Assembly (NCBI GenBank): GCA_017962825.1
Contig: JAGCUO010000122.1
Span: forward strand, 1 to 41,705
DNA length: 41,705 nt
Reading direction: 5' to 3'
From: Lachnospiraceae bacterium
Lineage (GTDB): Bacteria > Bacillota > Clostridia > Lachnospirales > Lachnospiraceae
The notes under the pieces were generated by a model, which saw only the letters and a list, made by a program, of their open reading frames with translations, had not been told where the DNA came from and made no database searches. This document shows, one piece after another, positions 32,238 through 40,874 of the stretch. Every line of letters begins with the position of its first letter. The first letter of the stretch is position 1. The position numbers and the translations under genes were made by a program.

Positions 32238-33564
32238 CTGTTCTTAACTTCCGCAGTTTAACAACTGCAATGATTTCATGGATCACGAGCACTGTCAAAG
32301 ATCCCGTAAGGCTGTATGGTGCCCAGATAAAAAGAATACTTGCAAGTCCCGCGCCAAACACAAGCGGCATCACTATGCATACCGACGCGATCAGGATCAT
32401 TACACAGATTCCCATAATGATAACAGGGAGACGTTTTTTCATCAGCAGGATGAAAAGTATCAGCACGATTCCCGCTCCTGATACAATTGTAAAGATAATA
32501 TCAAAAACAGTCCATACATCCGTTGGAATATCTTCTATTTTAACGCCTGACAGACTGTCATAAATCCCGTTGCATAATCCGTCGGTTGAGGCTGCGACAT
32601 TCATGTTTGTCAGCACACACACGCCTCTTGCAGCAGATTCATTAAAGACTATCCTGGAGGAATAATTTGGAGTTCCGCCCGAGTGTCCTATCACTCCGCC
32701 TTCAAAGCATTCCCATCCGGAATAATAATCCCCGGTATTTAGCAGGCGTCTTTTTACGGATTCGACCGCTGCTCTGTATTCATCCGGAATATCCGCAGTC
32801 CCGTTCCATATAGTTATCCATCTCGCGCAGTCCCTTGCATTTGAATAAAAATATCCCGCAGGGACCTTTGCGCTTACAACAGGTATCTCATATTCAAACG
32901 CATTTCTGTATCCGAGCCTTGAACCGGTAATAACATTTTCATTATCCGGCTTTCCGATATATGTGTTTGAAAGGCCAAGCGGGATAAGTATCTCTTCCTG
33001 CATATATCCGACATAAGATCTTCCCGTAACCTGCTCGATGATAAGTCCCAGAAGATTGTAATTTACATTTGAATATGCATACTCAGAGCCGGGATATGCA
33101 GCAAGTTCCTTTCCGGATATACTCATTGCCCACTCGTAAAGAGTCATATCCTCTTCCGCACTCGGATAATCGGATTCGTTGTTGGTATATCCGCTTGTCT
33201 GCGTAAGAAGTTGAAGAACGGTGATATCTGCAGGCTCAGATCCGAATAAAGCACTGAACCCCGGGATAAGATCGGATACAAGGTCTTCCTCACTAAGTTT
33301 TCCTTCATCCATCAGTTTTTGAACGGCAAGTCCGGTAAATGCCTTTGTCATGGAACCGATCTGATAAAGACCGTCGGGATCACCGTAAAAAGTCACATCA
33401 GTGCCACGGACAACACAGGCACTGACGGATTCACATCCTGTACCTCTGCGAAACTTATCAATGTAGTCCTCAATATTGCCCGCATCCGTTCCCGCATATG
33501 AAACCATGCCACAGACAAGGACCGATATGACCACGCTTACCAACGCTACAGTTTTTCTCCACAT
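32212..33564 (-). CDS. Serine hydrolase, beta-lactamase/class C family, membrane-anchored
   Basis: A 450-residue penicillin-binding-protein-like serine hydrolase. A signal peptide (about 1-24, VSYAG end) exports the domain; the catalytic SMTKAF gives Ser71 and Lys74, YSN follows near residue 165 in SEYAYSNVNYNLLGLI and the third motif is HSGGTPNYSSR. Three C-terminal membrane helices (about 350-435) anchor it. The family includes esterases, D-aminopeptidases and penicillin-sensitive proteins, so it is not a proven beta-lactamase. GGAGGA lies 7 bases before the ATG. It leads the LytTR/DUF3021 operon and may sense or alter the envelope. Confidence 0.88.
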   Translation of the reverse strand: MWRKTVALVSVVISVLVCGMVSYAGTDAGNIEDYIDKFRRGTGCESVSACVVRGTDVTFYGDPDGLYQIGSMTKAFTGLAVQKLMDEGKLSEEDLVSDLIPGFSALFGSEPADITVLQLLTQTSGYTNNESDYPSAEEDMTLYEWAMSISGKELAAYPGSEYAYSNVNYNLLGLIIEQVTGRSYVGYMQEEILIPLGLSNTYIGKPDNENVITGSRLGYRNAFEYEIPVVSAKVPAGYFYSNARDCARWITIWNGTADIPDEYRAAVESVKRRLLNTGDYYSGWECFEGGVIGHSGGTPNYSSRIVFNESAARGVCVLTNMNVAASTDGLCNGIYDSLSGVKIEDIPTDVWTVFDIIFTIVSGAGIVLILFILLMKKRLPVIIMGICVMILIASVCIVMPLVFGAGLASILFIWAPYSLTGSLTVLVIHEIIAVVKLRKLRTDENREKTG

Positions 33565-33631
33565 AAAAATTCCTCCATGATCTTCATACTCCGATCATAG
33601 AGGAATATTTATCCGTGTTCTATACGCTGAA

Positions 33632-33667
33632 GCACTTGTTGCAATTCGGACTGCACTTGTTGCAATT
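33632..33667 (-). promoter_or_regulatory. 21-bp-spaced direct repeats, candidate LytTR sites
   Basis: GCACTTGTTGCAATT occurs perfectly at 33632-33646 and 33653-33667, exactly 21 bp apart, or two helical turns on the same face. This is the usual architecture of LytTR sites (AgrA, ComE). They lie 70-100 bases before the serine hydrolase gene whose operon encodes a LytTR protein. No strong -10/-35 pair was clear. Confidence 0.6.
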
Positions 33668-33702
33668 TATGAAAGTTTGAATGCTTTCCGACTTTACGGT
33701 CA

Positions 33703-34314
33703 CTATAAAAGATCGAGAAGGTCCGTTAGGCAAGATACCTCACAGTCAGGTATTTCCTCTTCGCTCAATTGCCAGAAACGTCCGAACCCCTGCTTGATCC
33801 ATATTGTTTTCATTCCGAGCTTCTTGGCAGGGACAATATCGTTATCTATACGGTCACCTATCATTACTGCTTCTTCAGGCGTGCATCCCGCTCTTTCAAA
33901 TGCGATATCGAAGATCTTTCTGTCAGGCTTCTGGGTGCCCTCTTCCGCGGATGCGACAACCACATCGATAAATTTACGGATACCGAATGCCTCAAGCCTG
34001 TCCTCGGTTCCGTACATCTGATTAGCGATGATACCTATATTGTATTTCTCGTGAAGTGCGGTTAAGACTTCTTCGGTATCCGGATAAAGCCTTTCACGCG
34101 TGGTATCCCATCCAGACATTTCCACACCGAGAAGCGATGCAACTTCCTTATCGCCTTTCTTATTCTGCCTGTAGAATTCCATCGCCTTATCATATATGTA
34201 TTCGGTGCTTTTACCGGACTTTTCGGCAAGTCCGCCGAATCTGTATTCATATACAAGGCTTTCGTCCACAAGCGTCGAACCTATATCAAAAAACAGCCAC
34301 TTAACTCCGTCCAT
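33703..34314 (-). CDS. HAD-superfamily hydrolase with DxGST motif I
   Basis: A 203-residue HAD protein. Motif I reads FFDIGSTL, so the nucleophile Asp is present but the second Asp is Gly; motif II is NIGIIANQ, the lysine lies in GTQKPDRKIF and motif IV is MIGDRIDNDI. The helical cap has a basic, Tyr-rich face. Such proteins often act on phosphorylated metabolites, but the altered motif makes this uncertain. It follows the P-loop kinase gene by 19 bases and may balance it. Confidence 0.87.
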   Translation of the reverse strand: MDGVKWLFFDIGSTLVDESLVYEYRFGGLAEKSGKSTEYIYDKAMEFYRQNKKGDKEVASLLGVEMSGWDTTRERLYPDTEEVLTALHEKYNIGIIANQMYGTEDRLEAFGIRKFIDVVVASAEEGTQKPDRKIFDIAFERAGCTPEEAVMIGDRIDNDIVPAKKLGMKTIWIKQGFGRFWQLSEEEIPDCEVSCLTDLLDLL

Positions 34315-34333
34315 TATTACCTCACTTACGGGA

Positions 34334-34831
34334 TCATCCGTTACTTACCCTTGAATAGATCGCACCAACAATCTCATCCTTACTCATATCTTCCGTGATC
34401 ATGGTTTCCTTGATCGGATCCAGATAATCCTTCTCCTGCCACCACTCACGCATATCCTCAGCTCCGAACTCCGCAGCTTTTGATCTTGTCTGATGACGCC
34501 TCACGGTTTCTTCAAAAGGGATGTCAAAATAATACGCATATATATCGGAACCGTACAGCTCGAGCGCAGCTTCAAACAGCTCCCGATACCACTCAGCGAC
34601 AAATATCCCCTCCATAATGACCACTTCACAGTTCTTACTTCCGTACTCAAGCATCTGCTTTATCAGCGGCAGTGCAGGCGGATCTATCCCGTCTTTTGCC
34701 TTCAGAATGTCTCTTCTGATCACATCCTGTGAAAGGAGCATGGTATTACGTCCGAACAGTTCCTGAAGTGCCTTTGCAACAGTTGTCTTACCGCTCCCGG
34801 AGTTTCCGCGAAGCATGATCAATTTATGCAT
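34334..34831 (-). CDS. P-loop kinase-like protein (zeta-toxin-like fold)
   Basis: A 165-residue protein with Walker A RGNSGSGKTTVAKAL at residues 7-21, LLSQDVIRRDILKAKDG, the strand EVVIMEGIFVAEWYREL and a lid-like RRHQTRSKAAEF. This fits small kinases that phosphorylate sugars, nucleosides or antibiotics; the target is unknown. I take the ATG at 34831 (MHKLIML), where GGGAG lies 8 bases upstream, rather than one seven codons earlier without such a site. Divergent from the DUF3810 gene. Confidence 0.83.
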   Translation of the reverse strand: MHKLIMLRGNSGSGKTTVAKALQELFGRNTMLLSQDVIRRDILKAKDGIDPPALPLIKQMLEYGSKNCEVVIMEGIFVAEWYRELFEAALELYGSDIYAYYFDIPFEETVRRHQTRSKAAEFGAEDMREWWQEKDYLDPIKETMITEDMSKDEIVGAIYSRVSNG

Positions 34832-34884
34832 ATCCGTATCTCCCAAATTCATTTTTCATTCTAACATATAAGCCTTCGAAAAAA

Positions 34885-34914
34885 GAGACAATCGAATAAA
34901 TTCCATAGTATAAT
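34885..34914 (+). promoter_or_regulatory. Promoter placing the transcript start at the DUF3810 ATG
   Basis: GAGACA (34885-34890), an 18-base spacer and a perfect TATAAT (34909-34914) stand directly before the ATG at 34921. Only 6 bases separate the -10 from the ATG, so the mRNA would be leaderless or nearly so, and there is no ribosome site upstream. Confidence 0.55.
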
Positions 34915-34920
34915 ACAGAT

Positions 34921-36081
34921 ATGAAAATCGGGGGGAAAATAAAACAATCACTTAAGCGTAACAGGAAGTTTATCACTACGGTTATTATCATGACCGCTTT
35001 GATCATCTGCGGAATCTTACTGTCCACGATCAGAGCATGGTCAGACTTTTATACAGACCATATCTACACGTTCCTTCGCGATCCCATCACTCACATCACC
35101 GAAAGCATTCCCTTTTCTCTGGGCGAAGTGCTGATGTATCTCGGTGCCATACTGCTCTTCCTTACAATCCCCATCCTCATACTTTTTATCTTCCTGAGAA
35201 AAAAGACTGCCTATAAAGCCTTCGTTTCAGGATACTTCAAAAGCCTAGTCATAATCATCTTATCCTTTCTTCTGATCTATACATACCAGTGGCTTACCCC
35301 ATACCGCAGTTCCGTACTGGGGAACGCTATTCCGGCAGGCAGGGAATACACCGTGGAGGAAATGCGTGCTCTCTATATTTTTGTTGCGGATCATATCAAC
35401 GAAGAATGTCTGATCGTTCCGAGAGATGAAGAAGGAAATGTAATTTATGATGCAAAAGAGGCGGCAGAACAAAAAGTCTCTGTCGCCATGAATAATATTT
35501 CTAATGAGTTTTCAAGATTAAGCGGATATTATCCTACCATAAAGCCCGCCATGTGCTCCGATGTGCTTGACTGGATGTGGATCGGAGGATACACATATCC
35601 GTATACCCTCGAGACAACCTACAACAAGTACATTAACCGGTTTTATTTTCCGTCGTTATATTCACACGAATGCTCTCATCACATGGGATATTACAAAGAA
35701 CATGAAGCCAATTTTCTAAGCTATCTCGCTCTTGCAAACAGTGATGATCCCGTGCTTCGTTACTCAGGATATTACTATGTTTTCCGTTTCGTGGATGACG
35801 CATATCTTCAGTCCTGTATTGCTACGGACAATATGGATATGTACATAAGTGATGCCACGGAGCACCGTTTGTACGATCAAGTATATCTGGATGTCTTAAC
35901 CGCCCAAAATGAAGCACAAGAGCTTTATCTTCAGGATGAGCATTATCTGGAGGATTATGCAGACGAAGCTGAAGAAATTTCCGATGTGGGTTGGAGCACT
36001 CAGGCCGAAATACTTCAGGAATATAACTACGACGGCGTAGTGCTTCTGATGCTCAGATACTATGACGGGAAGCTGTTTTAA
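34921..36081 (+). CDS. DUF3810-family membrane metallopeptidase-like protein
   Basis: A 386-residue protein, the only recognised plus-strand gene. Three membrane helices lie at about 17-37, 68-92 and 105-122, and the rest is extracellular. SHECSHHMGYYKEHEANFL (248-265) provides HExxH (His249, Glu250, His253) and a following Glu (Glu262) as third zinc ligand. The family is predicted to be peptidases with unknown substrates. The start lacks a ribosome binding site; a GGGGGG run inside codons 4-6 has no start codon after it at a useful distance, so I keep the ATG. The 3' end overlaps the NUDIX gene tail to tail. Confidence 0.85.
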   Translation: MKIGGKIKQSLKRNRKFITTVIIMTALIICGILLSTIRAWSDFYTDHIYTFLRDPITHITESIPFSLGEVLMYLGAILLFLTIPILILFIFLRKKTAYKAFVSGYFKSLVIIILSFLLIYTYQWLTPYRSSVLGNAIPAGREYTVEEMRALYIFVADHINEECLIVPRDEEGNVIYDAKEAAEQKVSVAMNNISNEFSRLSGYYPTIKPAMCSDVLDWMWIGGYTYPYTLETTYNKYINRFYFPSLYSHECSHHMGYYKEHEANFLSYLALANSDDPVLRYSGYYYVFRFVDDAYLQSCIATDNMDMYISDATEHRLYDQVYLDVLTAQNEAQELYLQDEHYLEDYADEAEEISDVGWSTQAEILQEYNYDGVVLLMLRYYDGKLF

Positions 36082-36562
36082 CCCTATCAGTCCATTCTAA
36101 AATAATATCGCTGTCGTACCTGTTAAGATTTTCCGGCAGCTCTGAGTATTTAAAGAATCGATGTTCAATGACCTCTTCCGGATCTTCAACAAGATCTCCT
36201 TCGTACTCCCGGGTGATATAGACAATTCCCGGGCCAAAGCAGATATCTCCGTTGGGATATTCTATAATACGGTCCTTACCGGAATACAGATTAAACACTT
36301 CAAGCTTTCCCAGAGTAAGGCCCGACTCTTCCATAACCTCGCGTCTGACTGCCTCTTCAAAGGTTTCACCCATTTCCATAGAACCGCCTATGATCGCCCA
36401 GCAACCGTTATCACGCCTTTTTTGCAGTAAGATCTCACCTTTATCATTTTCGATGATCACTCCGCAGGCGCAGGTCATTATCGGGGCATGGCCGACATAT
36501 TTACGCATTTCCTTTATATATCCGCCATTTTTGTACTTCTCAATATATTCATCAATCTTCAT
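36053..36562 (-). CDS. NUDIX hydrolase
   Basis: A 169-residue protein with a complete NUDIX box, GGSMEMGETFEEAVRREVMEESGL, meeting Gx5Ex7REUxEExGU. It hydrolyses a nucleoside diphosphate linked to another moiety; substrate unknown. I use the ATG at 36562 (MKIDEYIEKYK), which has GGAGG 13 bases upstream; 15 further codons in frame without homology to the family remain possible. Its last 29 bases overlap the DUF3810 gene on the other strand. Confidence 0.88.
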   Translation of the reverse strand: MKIDEYIEKYKNGGYIKEMRKYVGHAPIMTCACGVIIENDKGEILLQKRRDNGCWAIIGGSMEMGETFEEAVRREVMEESGLTLGKLEVFNLYSGKDRIIEYPNGDICFGPGIVYITREYEGDLVEDPEEVIEHRFFKYSELPENLNRYDSDIILEWTDRVKTASRHSI

Positions 36563-36648
36563 AACAGGATCATCGCCTCCGAATATCATAAAGCAATGAT
36601 AAAGCATTCCCTTAGGGCAATGTCAACTCATATACATTCGCCACATCA

Positions 36649-37434
36649 TCACAACTTGGACAATTCTGCTATGGATACGTAATGCTTTACCATAAAATTT
36701 TCCGGGGCATTTTTCTCCAGCATCTCCATGTGCTCTTTATCCCATATTGCAACGGTTTCCGGTGACATGGATGCTCCGACTCCTCTGCAGGCACGCATGC
36801 GGCCGTGCCAGGATTCTCTGCTGAACGGAAGATCAACACGGAATTCATTGATCGAACTGAGTTCAAAGAACTTAAGATACTGATCAGGGACCAAAACGTG
36901 ATGAACCGTATCGCCGCATCCGTTCCAACCGGGGTTATATTTTAGAATTATCTCCTCGCTCTTTCCGGCAATATCATCCTCATAAGGAAGCCATCCCATA
37001 TAAAGAATCAGGAACTTACCGCCGGGTTTAAGCATGGAAGCAAACTTTGGTGCAGTTATATCATGGTCAAAATACCATATACATTGACATGCTGTTATAA
37101 CATCAAAGGTATTGTCGGGAAAAGAAACTTCTTCCGATCTCGATGCAAAAAACTCGATGTCCATTCCGGCTTCCTTAGAAAGTCTCTTTGCCTGCTCGAT
37201 CTGATTCTCTGCAATATCGGTTCCTATCCAGCTTGCCCCATACTTGTACATATTCCTGGGAAGTACGCCGGTTCCGGTACCAAGATCAAGCACCTTCTGA
37301 CCATCCTTACACAATCCAAGATTCAATATGTAATCATAAAATTCTCGGGGATAAATGTCTCTGAACTTCGCATAGTCGGAAGAGGTCTTACCCCAGTCAA
37401 ATTCTTTACCCTCATCGATTCCTTTAATAACCAT
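36649..37434 (-). CDS. SAM-dependent methyltransferase (class I)
   Basis: A 261-residue enzyme. Motif I VLDLGTGTGVLPRNM, acidic IGTDIAENQIEQA, and FDVITACQCIWYFDHD then MLKPGGKFLILYMGWLPYEDD form the standard Rossmann methyltransferase core. It lacks a signal peptide. The substrate is unknown. GAGGTAAGCT precedes the ATG. It is followed in transcription order by 36608-36648, which shows nothing notable, and preceded by the 73-bp repeat array. Confidence 0.9.
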   Translation of the reverse strand: MVIKGIDEGKEFDWGKTSSDYAKFRDIYPREFYDYILNLGLCKDGQKVLDLGTGTGVLPRNMYKYGASWIGTDIAENQIEQAKRLSKEAGMDIEFFASRSEEVSFPDNTFDVITACQCIWYFDHDITAPKFASMLKPGGKFLILYMGWLPYEDDIAGKSEEIILKYNPGWNGCGDTVHHVLVPDQYLKFFELSSINEFRVDLPFSRESWHGRMRACRGVGASMSPETVAIWDKEHMEMLEKNAPENFMVKHYVSIAELSKL

Positions 37435-37540
37435 AGCTTACCTCATTGATGATGTTGTATCCGCACTGTTTTACCACGTGGAAACACGCTTCTCTCACAT
37501 GCTTTTCTAAAACTCTGAATATCTAATGGTATGAAATCAG

Positions 37541-37596
37541 CGATTTTTTCATCGCTCCAGCATCTTCACCGCCTCATCAAATGAAATGCAACTTGC
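37541..37596 (-). pseudogene. Possible C-terminal gene remnant
   Basis: On the minus strand the stretch reads FASCISFDEAVKMLER followed by stop, a protein-like tail with no start or upstream gene because the repeat array begins directly before it. It may be debris of a gene replaced by the array. The rest of 37435-37611 shows no other feature. Confidence 0.2.
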
Positions 37597-37611
37597 AAAT
37601 CTTTTCGGTCA

Positions 37612-37928
37612 CCTCAGTTACTTAATGAGACTATATTCGTGAATTGGGCTGTAAAACTCGAATTTCTGTGGGGTTTTACAGCCTCCTCAGTTACTAAATA
37701 AGACCATAATCGTGAATTTGACTGTAAAACTCTAATTTCTGTGGGCTTTTACAGCCACTTCAGTTACTTAATAAGACCTTATTCGTGAATTGGACTGTAA
37801 AACTCTAATTTCTGTGGGCTTTTACAGCCTCCTCAGTTACTTAATAAGACCTTATTCGTGAATTGGACTGTAAAACTCTAATTTCTGTGGGGTTTTACAG
37901 CCACCTCAGTTACGTAATAAGACCTTAT
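37612..37928. repeat. 73-bp tandem repeat array with internal hairpins (4 full units and a partial)
   Basis: Units start at 37612, 37685, 37758, 37831 and 37904, exactly 73 bp apart. Each has CCTCAGTTACTTAATAAG, then CTGTAAAAC and GTTTTACAG arms around a 15-base loop. The first unit has 11-bp arms (37647-37657, 37673-37683); others have 8-9 bp since one base pair is lost. Units 3 and 4 are nearly identical, units 1 and 2 more diverged. There are no unique spacers, no long open frame and no T tract. The array lies between the methyltransferase gene and the stop of the GNAT gene. Confidence 0.92.
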
Positions 37929-37949
37929 AATTTGCGATTAGTATCATGA

Positions 37950-38429
37950 TCATTTTTTAATAGATATAATGTTGTTTATTCGTTCGTCGTGTGCAATAGC
38001 TAATCTATAAACATTGCAACCATTTCTAAGCCCATCAAAGACAAAACCATTCTTTTCAGCAATGTGCTTAGTAACAGTTTGTTCGGGATCACACTCAATT
38101 ACTACGTTCTTTCCCTCATGCTCAGCCTTATTGATCAAGAGCTCTGTCAACTTTGAAGCATATCCCTTTCCCCACTCTTTCTTATTAAGCAGCCAGCCAA
38201 TCTCTACCGAATCAGCATCATAAGCATGATAGATTACATAGCCTATATAGTTTCCGTCATCATTTTCGGCAGCGTATATTAAAGGGAAATCTGAAAGAGC
38301 AACATTCTCAAGAAAATCTCTAGTCCTATCCAGAGTATATACCGGTTCTATATATTTCATTACATCCGGATCTGACAGTGTTCCATATATGTCCAACAGA
38401 TCCGATTCATCAAATATTCTGATATTCAT
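37950..38429 (-). CDS. GNAT-family N-acetyltransferase
   Basis: A 159-residue acetyltransferase of the RimJ/RimL-like type. It begins NIRIFDESDLLDIYGTLSDPDVMKYI and has EIGWLLNKKEWGKGYASKLTELLINKA with the acetyl-CoA-binding GxGYA, then VVIECDPEQTVTKHIAEKNGF. The acceptor is unknown. Upstream 38430-38577 is AT-rich sequence with no feature recognised. Confidence 0.88.
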   Translation of the reverse strand: MNIRIFDESDLLDIYGTLSDPDVMKYIEPVYTLDRTRDFLENVALSDFPLIYAAENDDGNYIGYVIYHAYDADSVEIGWLLNKKEWGKGYASKLTELLINKAEHEGKNVVIECDPEQTVTKHIAEKNGFVFDGLRNGCNVYRLAIAHDERINNIISIKK

Positions 38430-38577
38430 AAACTCATTCCGATATATAAATCTTAAATAACGCTAAATACTTTTTTCATATTAGTAATCTCTTTAGGGTA
38501 CTTATAGCACCAATATTTATCCAAAAGTTCCCTAAAAATTTTTACTTCTATAGTATGATATATTTCGAAATAACATT

Positions 38578-39366
38578 CTAAACTGAAATTTGTTTTATCA
38601 ACGAATCGGAAATTTCTACTCTCCCTTGTTCACCATAATTCAAAGGCTTATTTTCATAGTCATAAACCATTAACCCTTCAATCTCTTTCGGCATCTCAGC
38701 CAAAATCTTTCCCGATCTGTCAAATAATATGGTCGGCGCTGTCTGAAACACTGAACAAGTATTACAGGCCAGAATCAGGCAAACATTCTCAACCGCCCTT
38801 GTCTGAATATGCCCTTTGATCATATTGTATCTATCAAGATCAGCCTTATCAGAGACATCATAGAACAAGATCAGATTCAGATCAGTTTTTTGAGTATATA
38901 GTTCTCTGAAGTACTCCGGAAAGCGAACTTCAAAACAAATTCTGATTCCGATGCGTAAATTATCTATATTGATTATCCCCGGATTAAGACCCTCGGTAAA
39001 ATTATCTTTGTCCCATCCCCATAACGCACGCTTACTGTAGATTTCCGGCTCACCATCAGGCTTGAATACAATGGCGCGATTGAAATAATTGGAATTGTCT
39101 TCCTCAATCGTTCCCACCACAAGATACATCCGTTTTTTCCGGGCGAGTATCTGAAGATCTTTGTGGATAGAATTTACCCTTTCAAAGTCAACATCCTGTG
39201 AAGACTGAATACAAAGGTGCGGATATCCGGTTACAGCGCATTCCGGAAAAAGAAGAAGGCGAACCCCTGCTTTTTCAGCTTCTTGGATGCCTTTTTCAAT
39301 ATGGGAGAAGTTTTCTTCCGGGTTTCCGGTAACGTTGAATTGATATGCTCCGATTTTCATATTCAT
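38578..39366 (-). CDS. Carbon-nitrogen hydrolase (nitrilase superfamily)
   Basis: A 262-residue amidase/nitrilase-family enzyme. The catalytic triad is visible: Glu42 in FPECAVTGYP, Lys112 in YSKRALWGWD and Cys144 in ICFEVRFPEYF. It cleaves amide or nitrile bonds; the substrate is not readable. The ATG overlaps the stop of the HD-domain gene by 4 bases as ATGA, so the start at 39366 is used although a second ATG is two codons on. The pair with an HD hydrolase is not familiar to me. Confidence 0.9.
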   Translation of the reverse strand: MNMKIGAYQFNVTGNPEENFSHIEKGIQEAEKAGVRLLLFPECAVTGYPHLCIQSSQDVDFERVNSIHKDLQILARKKRMYLVVGTIEEDNSNYFNRAIVFKPDGEPEIYSKRALWGWDKDNFTEGLNPGIINIDNLRIGIRICFEVRFPEYFRELYTQKTDLNLILFYDVSDKADLDRYNMIKGHIQTRAVENVCLILACNTCSVFQTAPTILFDRSGKILAEMPKEIEGLMVYDYENKPLNYGEQGRVEISDSLIKQISV

Positions 39367-39827
39367 CCCATCCCAAATTCCACGCAGAGTTTCTCAAAAC
39401 GCTTCTGTTCTTTTTCCTTGATTGGTTTAGACGTATCATGCAAGCAATGACTAATGACATCCGCATCTTTCAAAGCTTCTTCCATCGGTCCATCTTCAAC
39501 CAGTTTGTCATCATGATGATATATTGCCGAGCAGATCATTTCAGTTTCAGAGTCAGTCGTAAGGTTTAGCCTATTAAGGATTTCTCTTGCAAGTTCCGCG
39601 CCCTTATGAGCATGGTCTTCATATGAACCCGATTTATATGCGTGCAAATCATGCAACATAGCTGCCATGGATAATAGTTCAGGATCAAGGCCACGCTTTT
39701 TAGCTATCATGGTCGAAGCTAACGAAACGCCATACAAATGTATAAACGCCGCAGAGCGCTCATCAAGGTCTTCAATTTTATACAGTTCTTCATTGATATA
39801 ATTGCGAAGTTCTTTTAGTCTGCTCAT
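39363..39827 (-). CDS. HD-domain metal-dependent phosphohydrolase
   Basis: A 154-residue HD protein from the ATG at 39827 (MSRLKELR). HLYGVSLAS, MLHDLHAYKSGSYEDHAHKG, AIYHHDDK and DADVISH give the His...HisAsp...His...Asp ligand series. Substrates of such stand-alone HD proteins are mostly nucleotides. AGGAGG stands 10 bases upstream; the in-frame GTG seven codons earlier would start inside that site. It overlaps the nitrilase gene. Confidence 0.86.
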   Translation of the reverse strand: MSRLKELRNYINEELYKIEDLDERSAAFIHLYGVSLASTMIAKKRGLDPELLSMAAMLHDLHAYKSGSYEDHAHKGAELAREILNRLNLTTDSETEMICSAIYHHDDKLVEDGPMEEALKDADVISHCLHDTSKPIKEKEQKRFEKLCVEFGMG

Positions 39828-39904
39828 ACCGCCATTGCCTCCTGCCACTTGTCGTCCATGATTGTCTTTCTAAGCTATCTTGTGATATCTCTCTATGACC
39901 ATGA

Positions 39905-40519
39905 TTACAGCAACGAATAATGATCATCCTCAATGTAAACTGCTTGGCCATCGGCGAGTAATATATCCTCCAACTTTTCAGGCAAATTATTTATCTTATT
40001 ACCATCCCAGTGCGGTACTATTCTGTTCGGGATAATATGTAATCCATCATCCAAATTTCCTGCCGCGAACATGCTCCCGGCACTTATTCCTATATAAATA
40101 AGCCCTTCGTTTACAGCATCCTTTAATATATGACTGAATCCGGTTCTGCTCATCTCACGGCTTAATACACTCGCATCACCACCTGATACAAATATTGCAT
40201 CATAAGATTTTGTTTCCTCTAGAGTGATCAACCTTGAGATAATAGAAGGATTCGAAACATATGAGGAATATGTTCTTTTATATGTTTTCGAAGGAATCAA
40301 TTCGAGATTGTAAACCAGAATATTCTCATTTCGAATTCCCATTCGTTCAAACTCATCAAGGCAGACTGCAAGGCCTTCCCTTGCCGCATCCGTTTCAATT
40401 CCTGCAGTTGGAACCAATAGGATACGCAGTTCATCAAAGCTCTTGCCGCATTTGTTTAGCAATAGTTCCTTCATTGAGTCTGATAAACCACTTGAGGTTA
40501 AAAACAGTGTTCTCTTCAT
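39905..40519 (-). CDS. Peptidase S51 family (PepE/cyanophycinase-like) protein
   Basis: A 204-residue protein of the S51 class. The nucleophile elbow GISAGSM (Ser146) and FVSGGDASVLSREM are conserved, and a partner His lies in NRIVPHWDG. PepE relatives split aspartyl dipeptides; the exact activity is open. A short AT-rich gap leads to the small gene at 40545. An ATTC-rich start region has only a weak GGGGTAGTT ribosome site. Confidence 0.87.
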   Translation of the reverse strand: MKRTLFLTSSGLSDSMKELLLNKCGKSFDELRILLVPTAGIETDAAREGLAVCLDEFERMGIRNENILVYNLELIPSKTYKRTYSSYVSNPSIISRLITLEETKSYDAIFVSGGDASVLSREMSRTGFSHILKDAVNEGLIYIGISAGSMFAAGNLDDGLHIIPNRIVPHWDGNKINNLPEKLEDILLADGQAVYIEDDHYSLL

Positions 40520-40544
40520 AACTACCCCGGTAAAAAAATAAAAG

Positions 40545-40826
40545 CTATTCTTCAGCTGAAATATCTATTTGATACTGAACTGACGAAATATATTCCTCAA
40601 TAGTTTCACCATCAATCCAACCGCTCTTTTTATTTATCTCATATAACTTTTCATAGCCGTAATAATCTATCAGAAACGTCCACCCTTTTTTAGTAATGTA
40701 TGCCTCAAGAATCTGACAATAGTCAAAGAGTTCTTCTACCGTTTCCGGCTTTATCAAGTCAGACTCAGTGTATTCCCGAATTTTCTCATTTTGAACAAAT
40801 GGATAGTGATAATACGCTAACATCAT
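40545..40826 (-). CDS. Hypothetical small acidic protein
   Basis: A 93-residue protein rich in Tyr, Glu and Ile with no recognised domain: VEELFDYCQILEAYITKKGWTFLIDYYGYEKLYEINKKSGW. It is predicted soluble and helical. Two adjacent ATG codons (40826, 40823) share the AAAGG site, the second at better spacing. The coding look (acid/Tyr use like its neighbours, good ribosome site) supports a real gene. Function unknown. Confidence 0.65.
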   Translation of the reverse strand: MMLAYYHYPFVQNEKIREYTESDLIKPETVEELFDYCQILEAYITKKGWTFLIDYYGYEKLYEINKKSGWIDGETIEEYISSVQYQIDISAEE

Positions 40827-40874
40827 TACACCTTTATGCTTTGATTTTCATAGCAGGGAAAACCAAAAAAAAAT

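Noticed and set aside
37435-37611. Additional small gene in the gap before the repeat array
   Set aside because: No frame with a start and ribosome site; only a possible 16-residue remnant was kept at low confidence.
37612-37928. CRISPR array
   Set aside because: Units are contiguous 73-bp copies with no unique spacers, and no cas gene is in the window.
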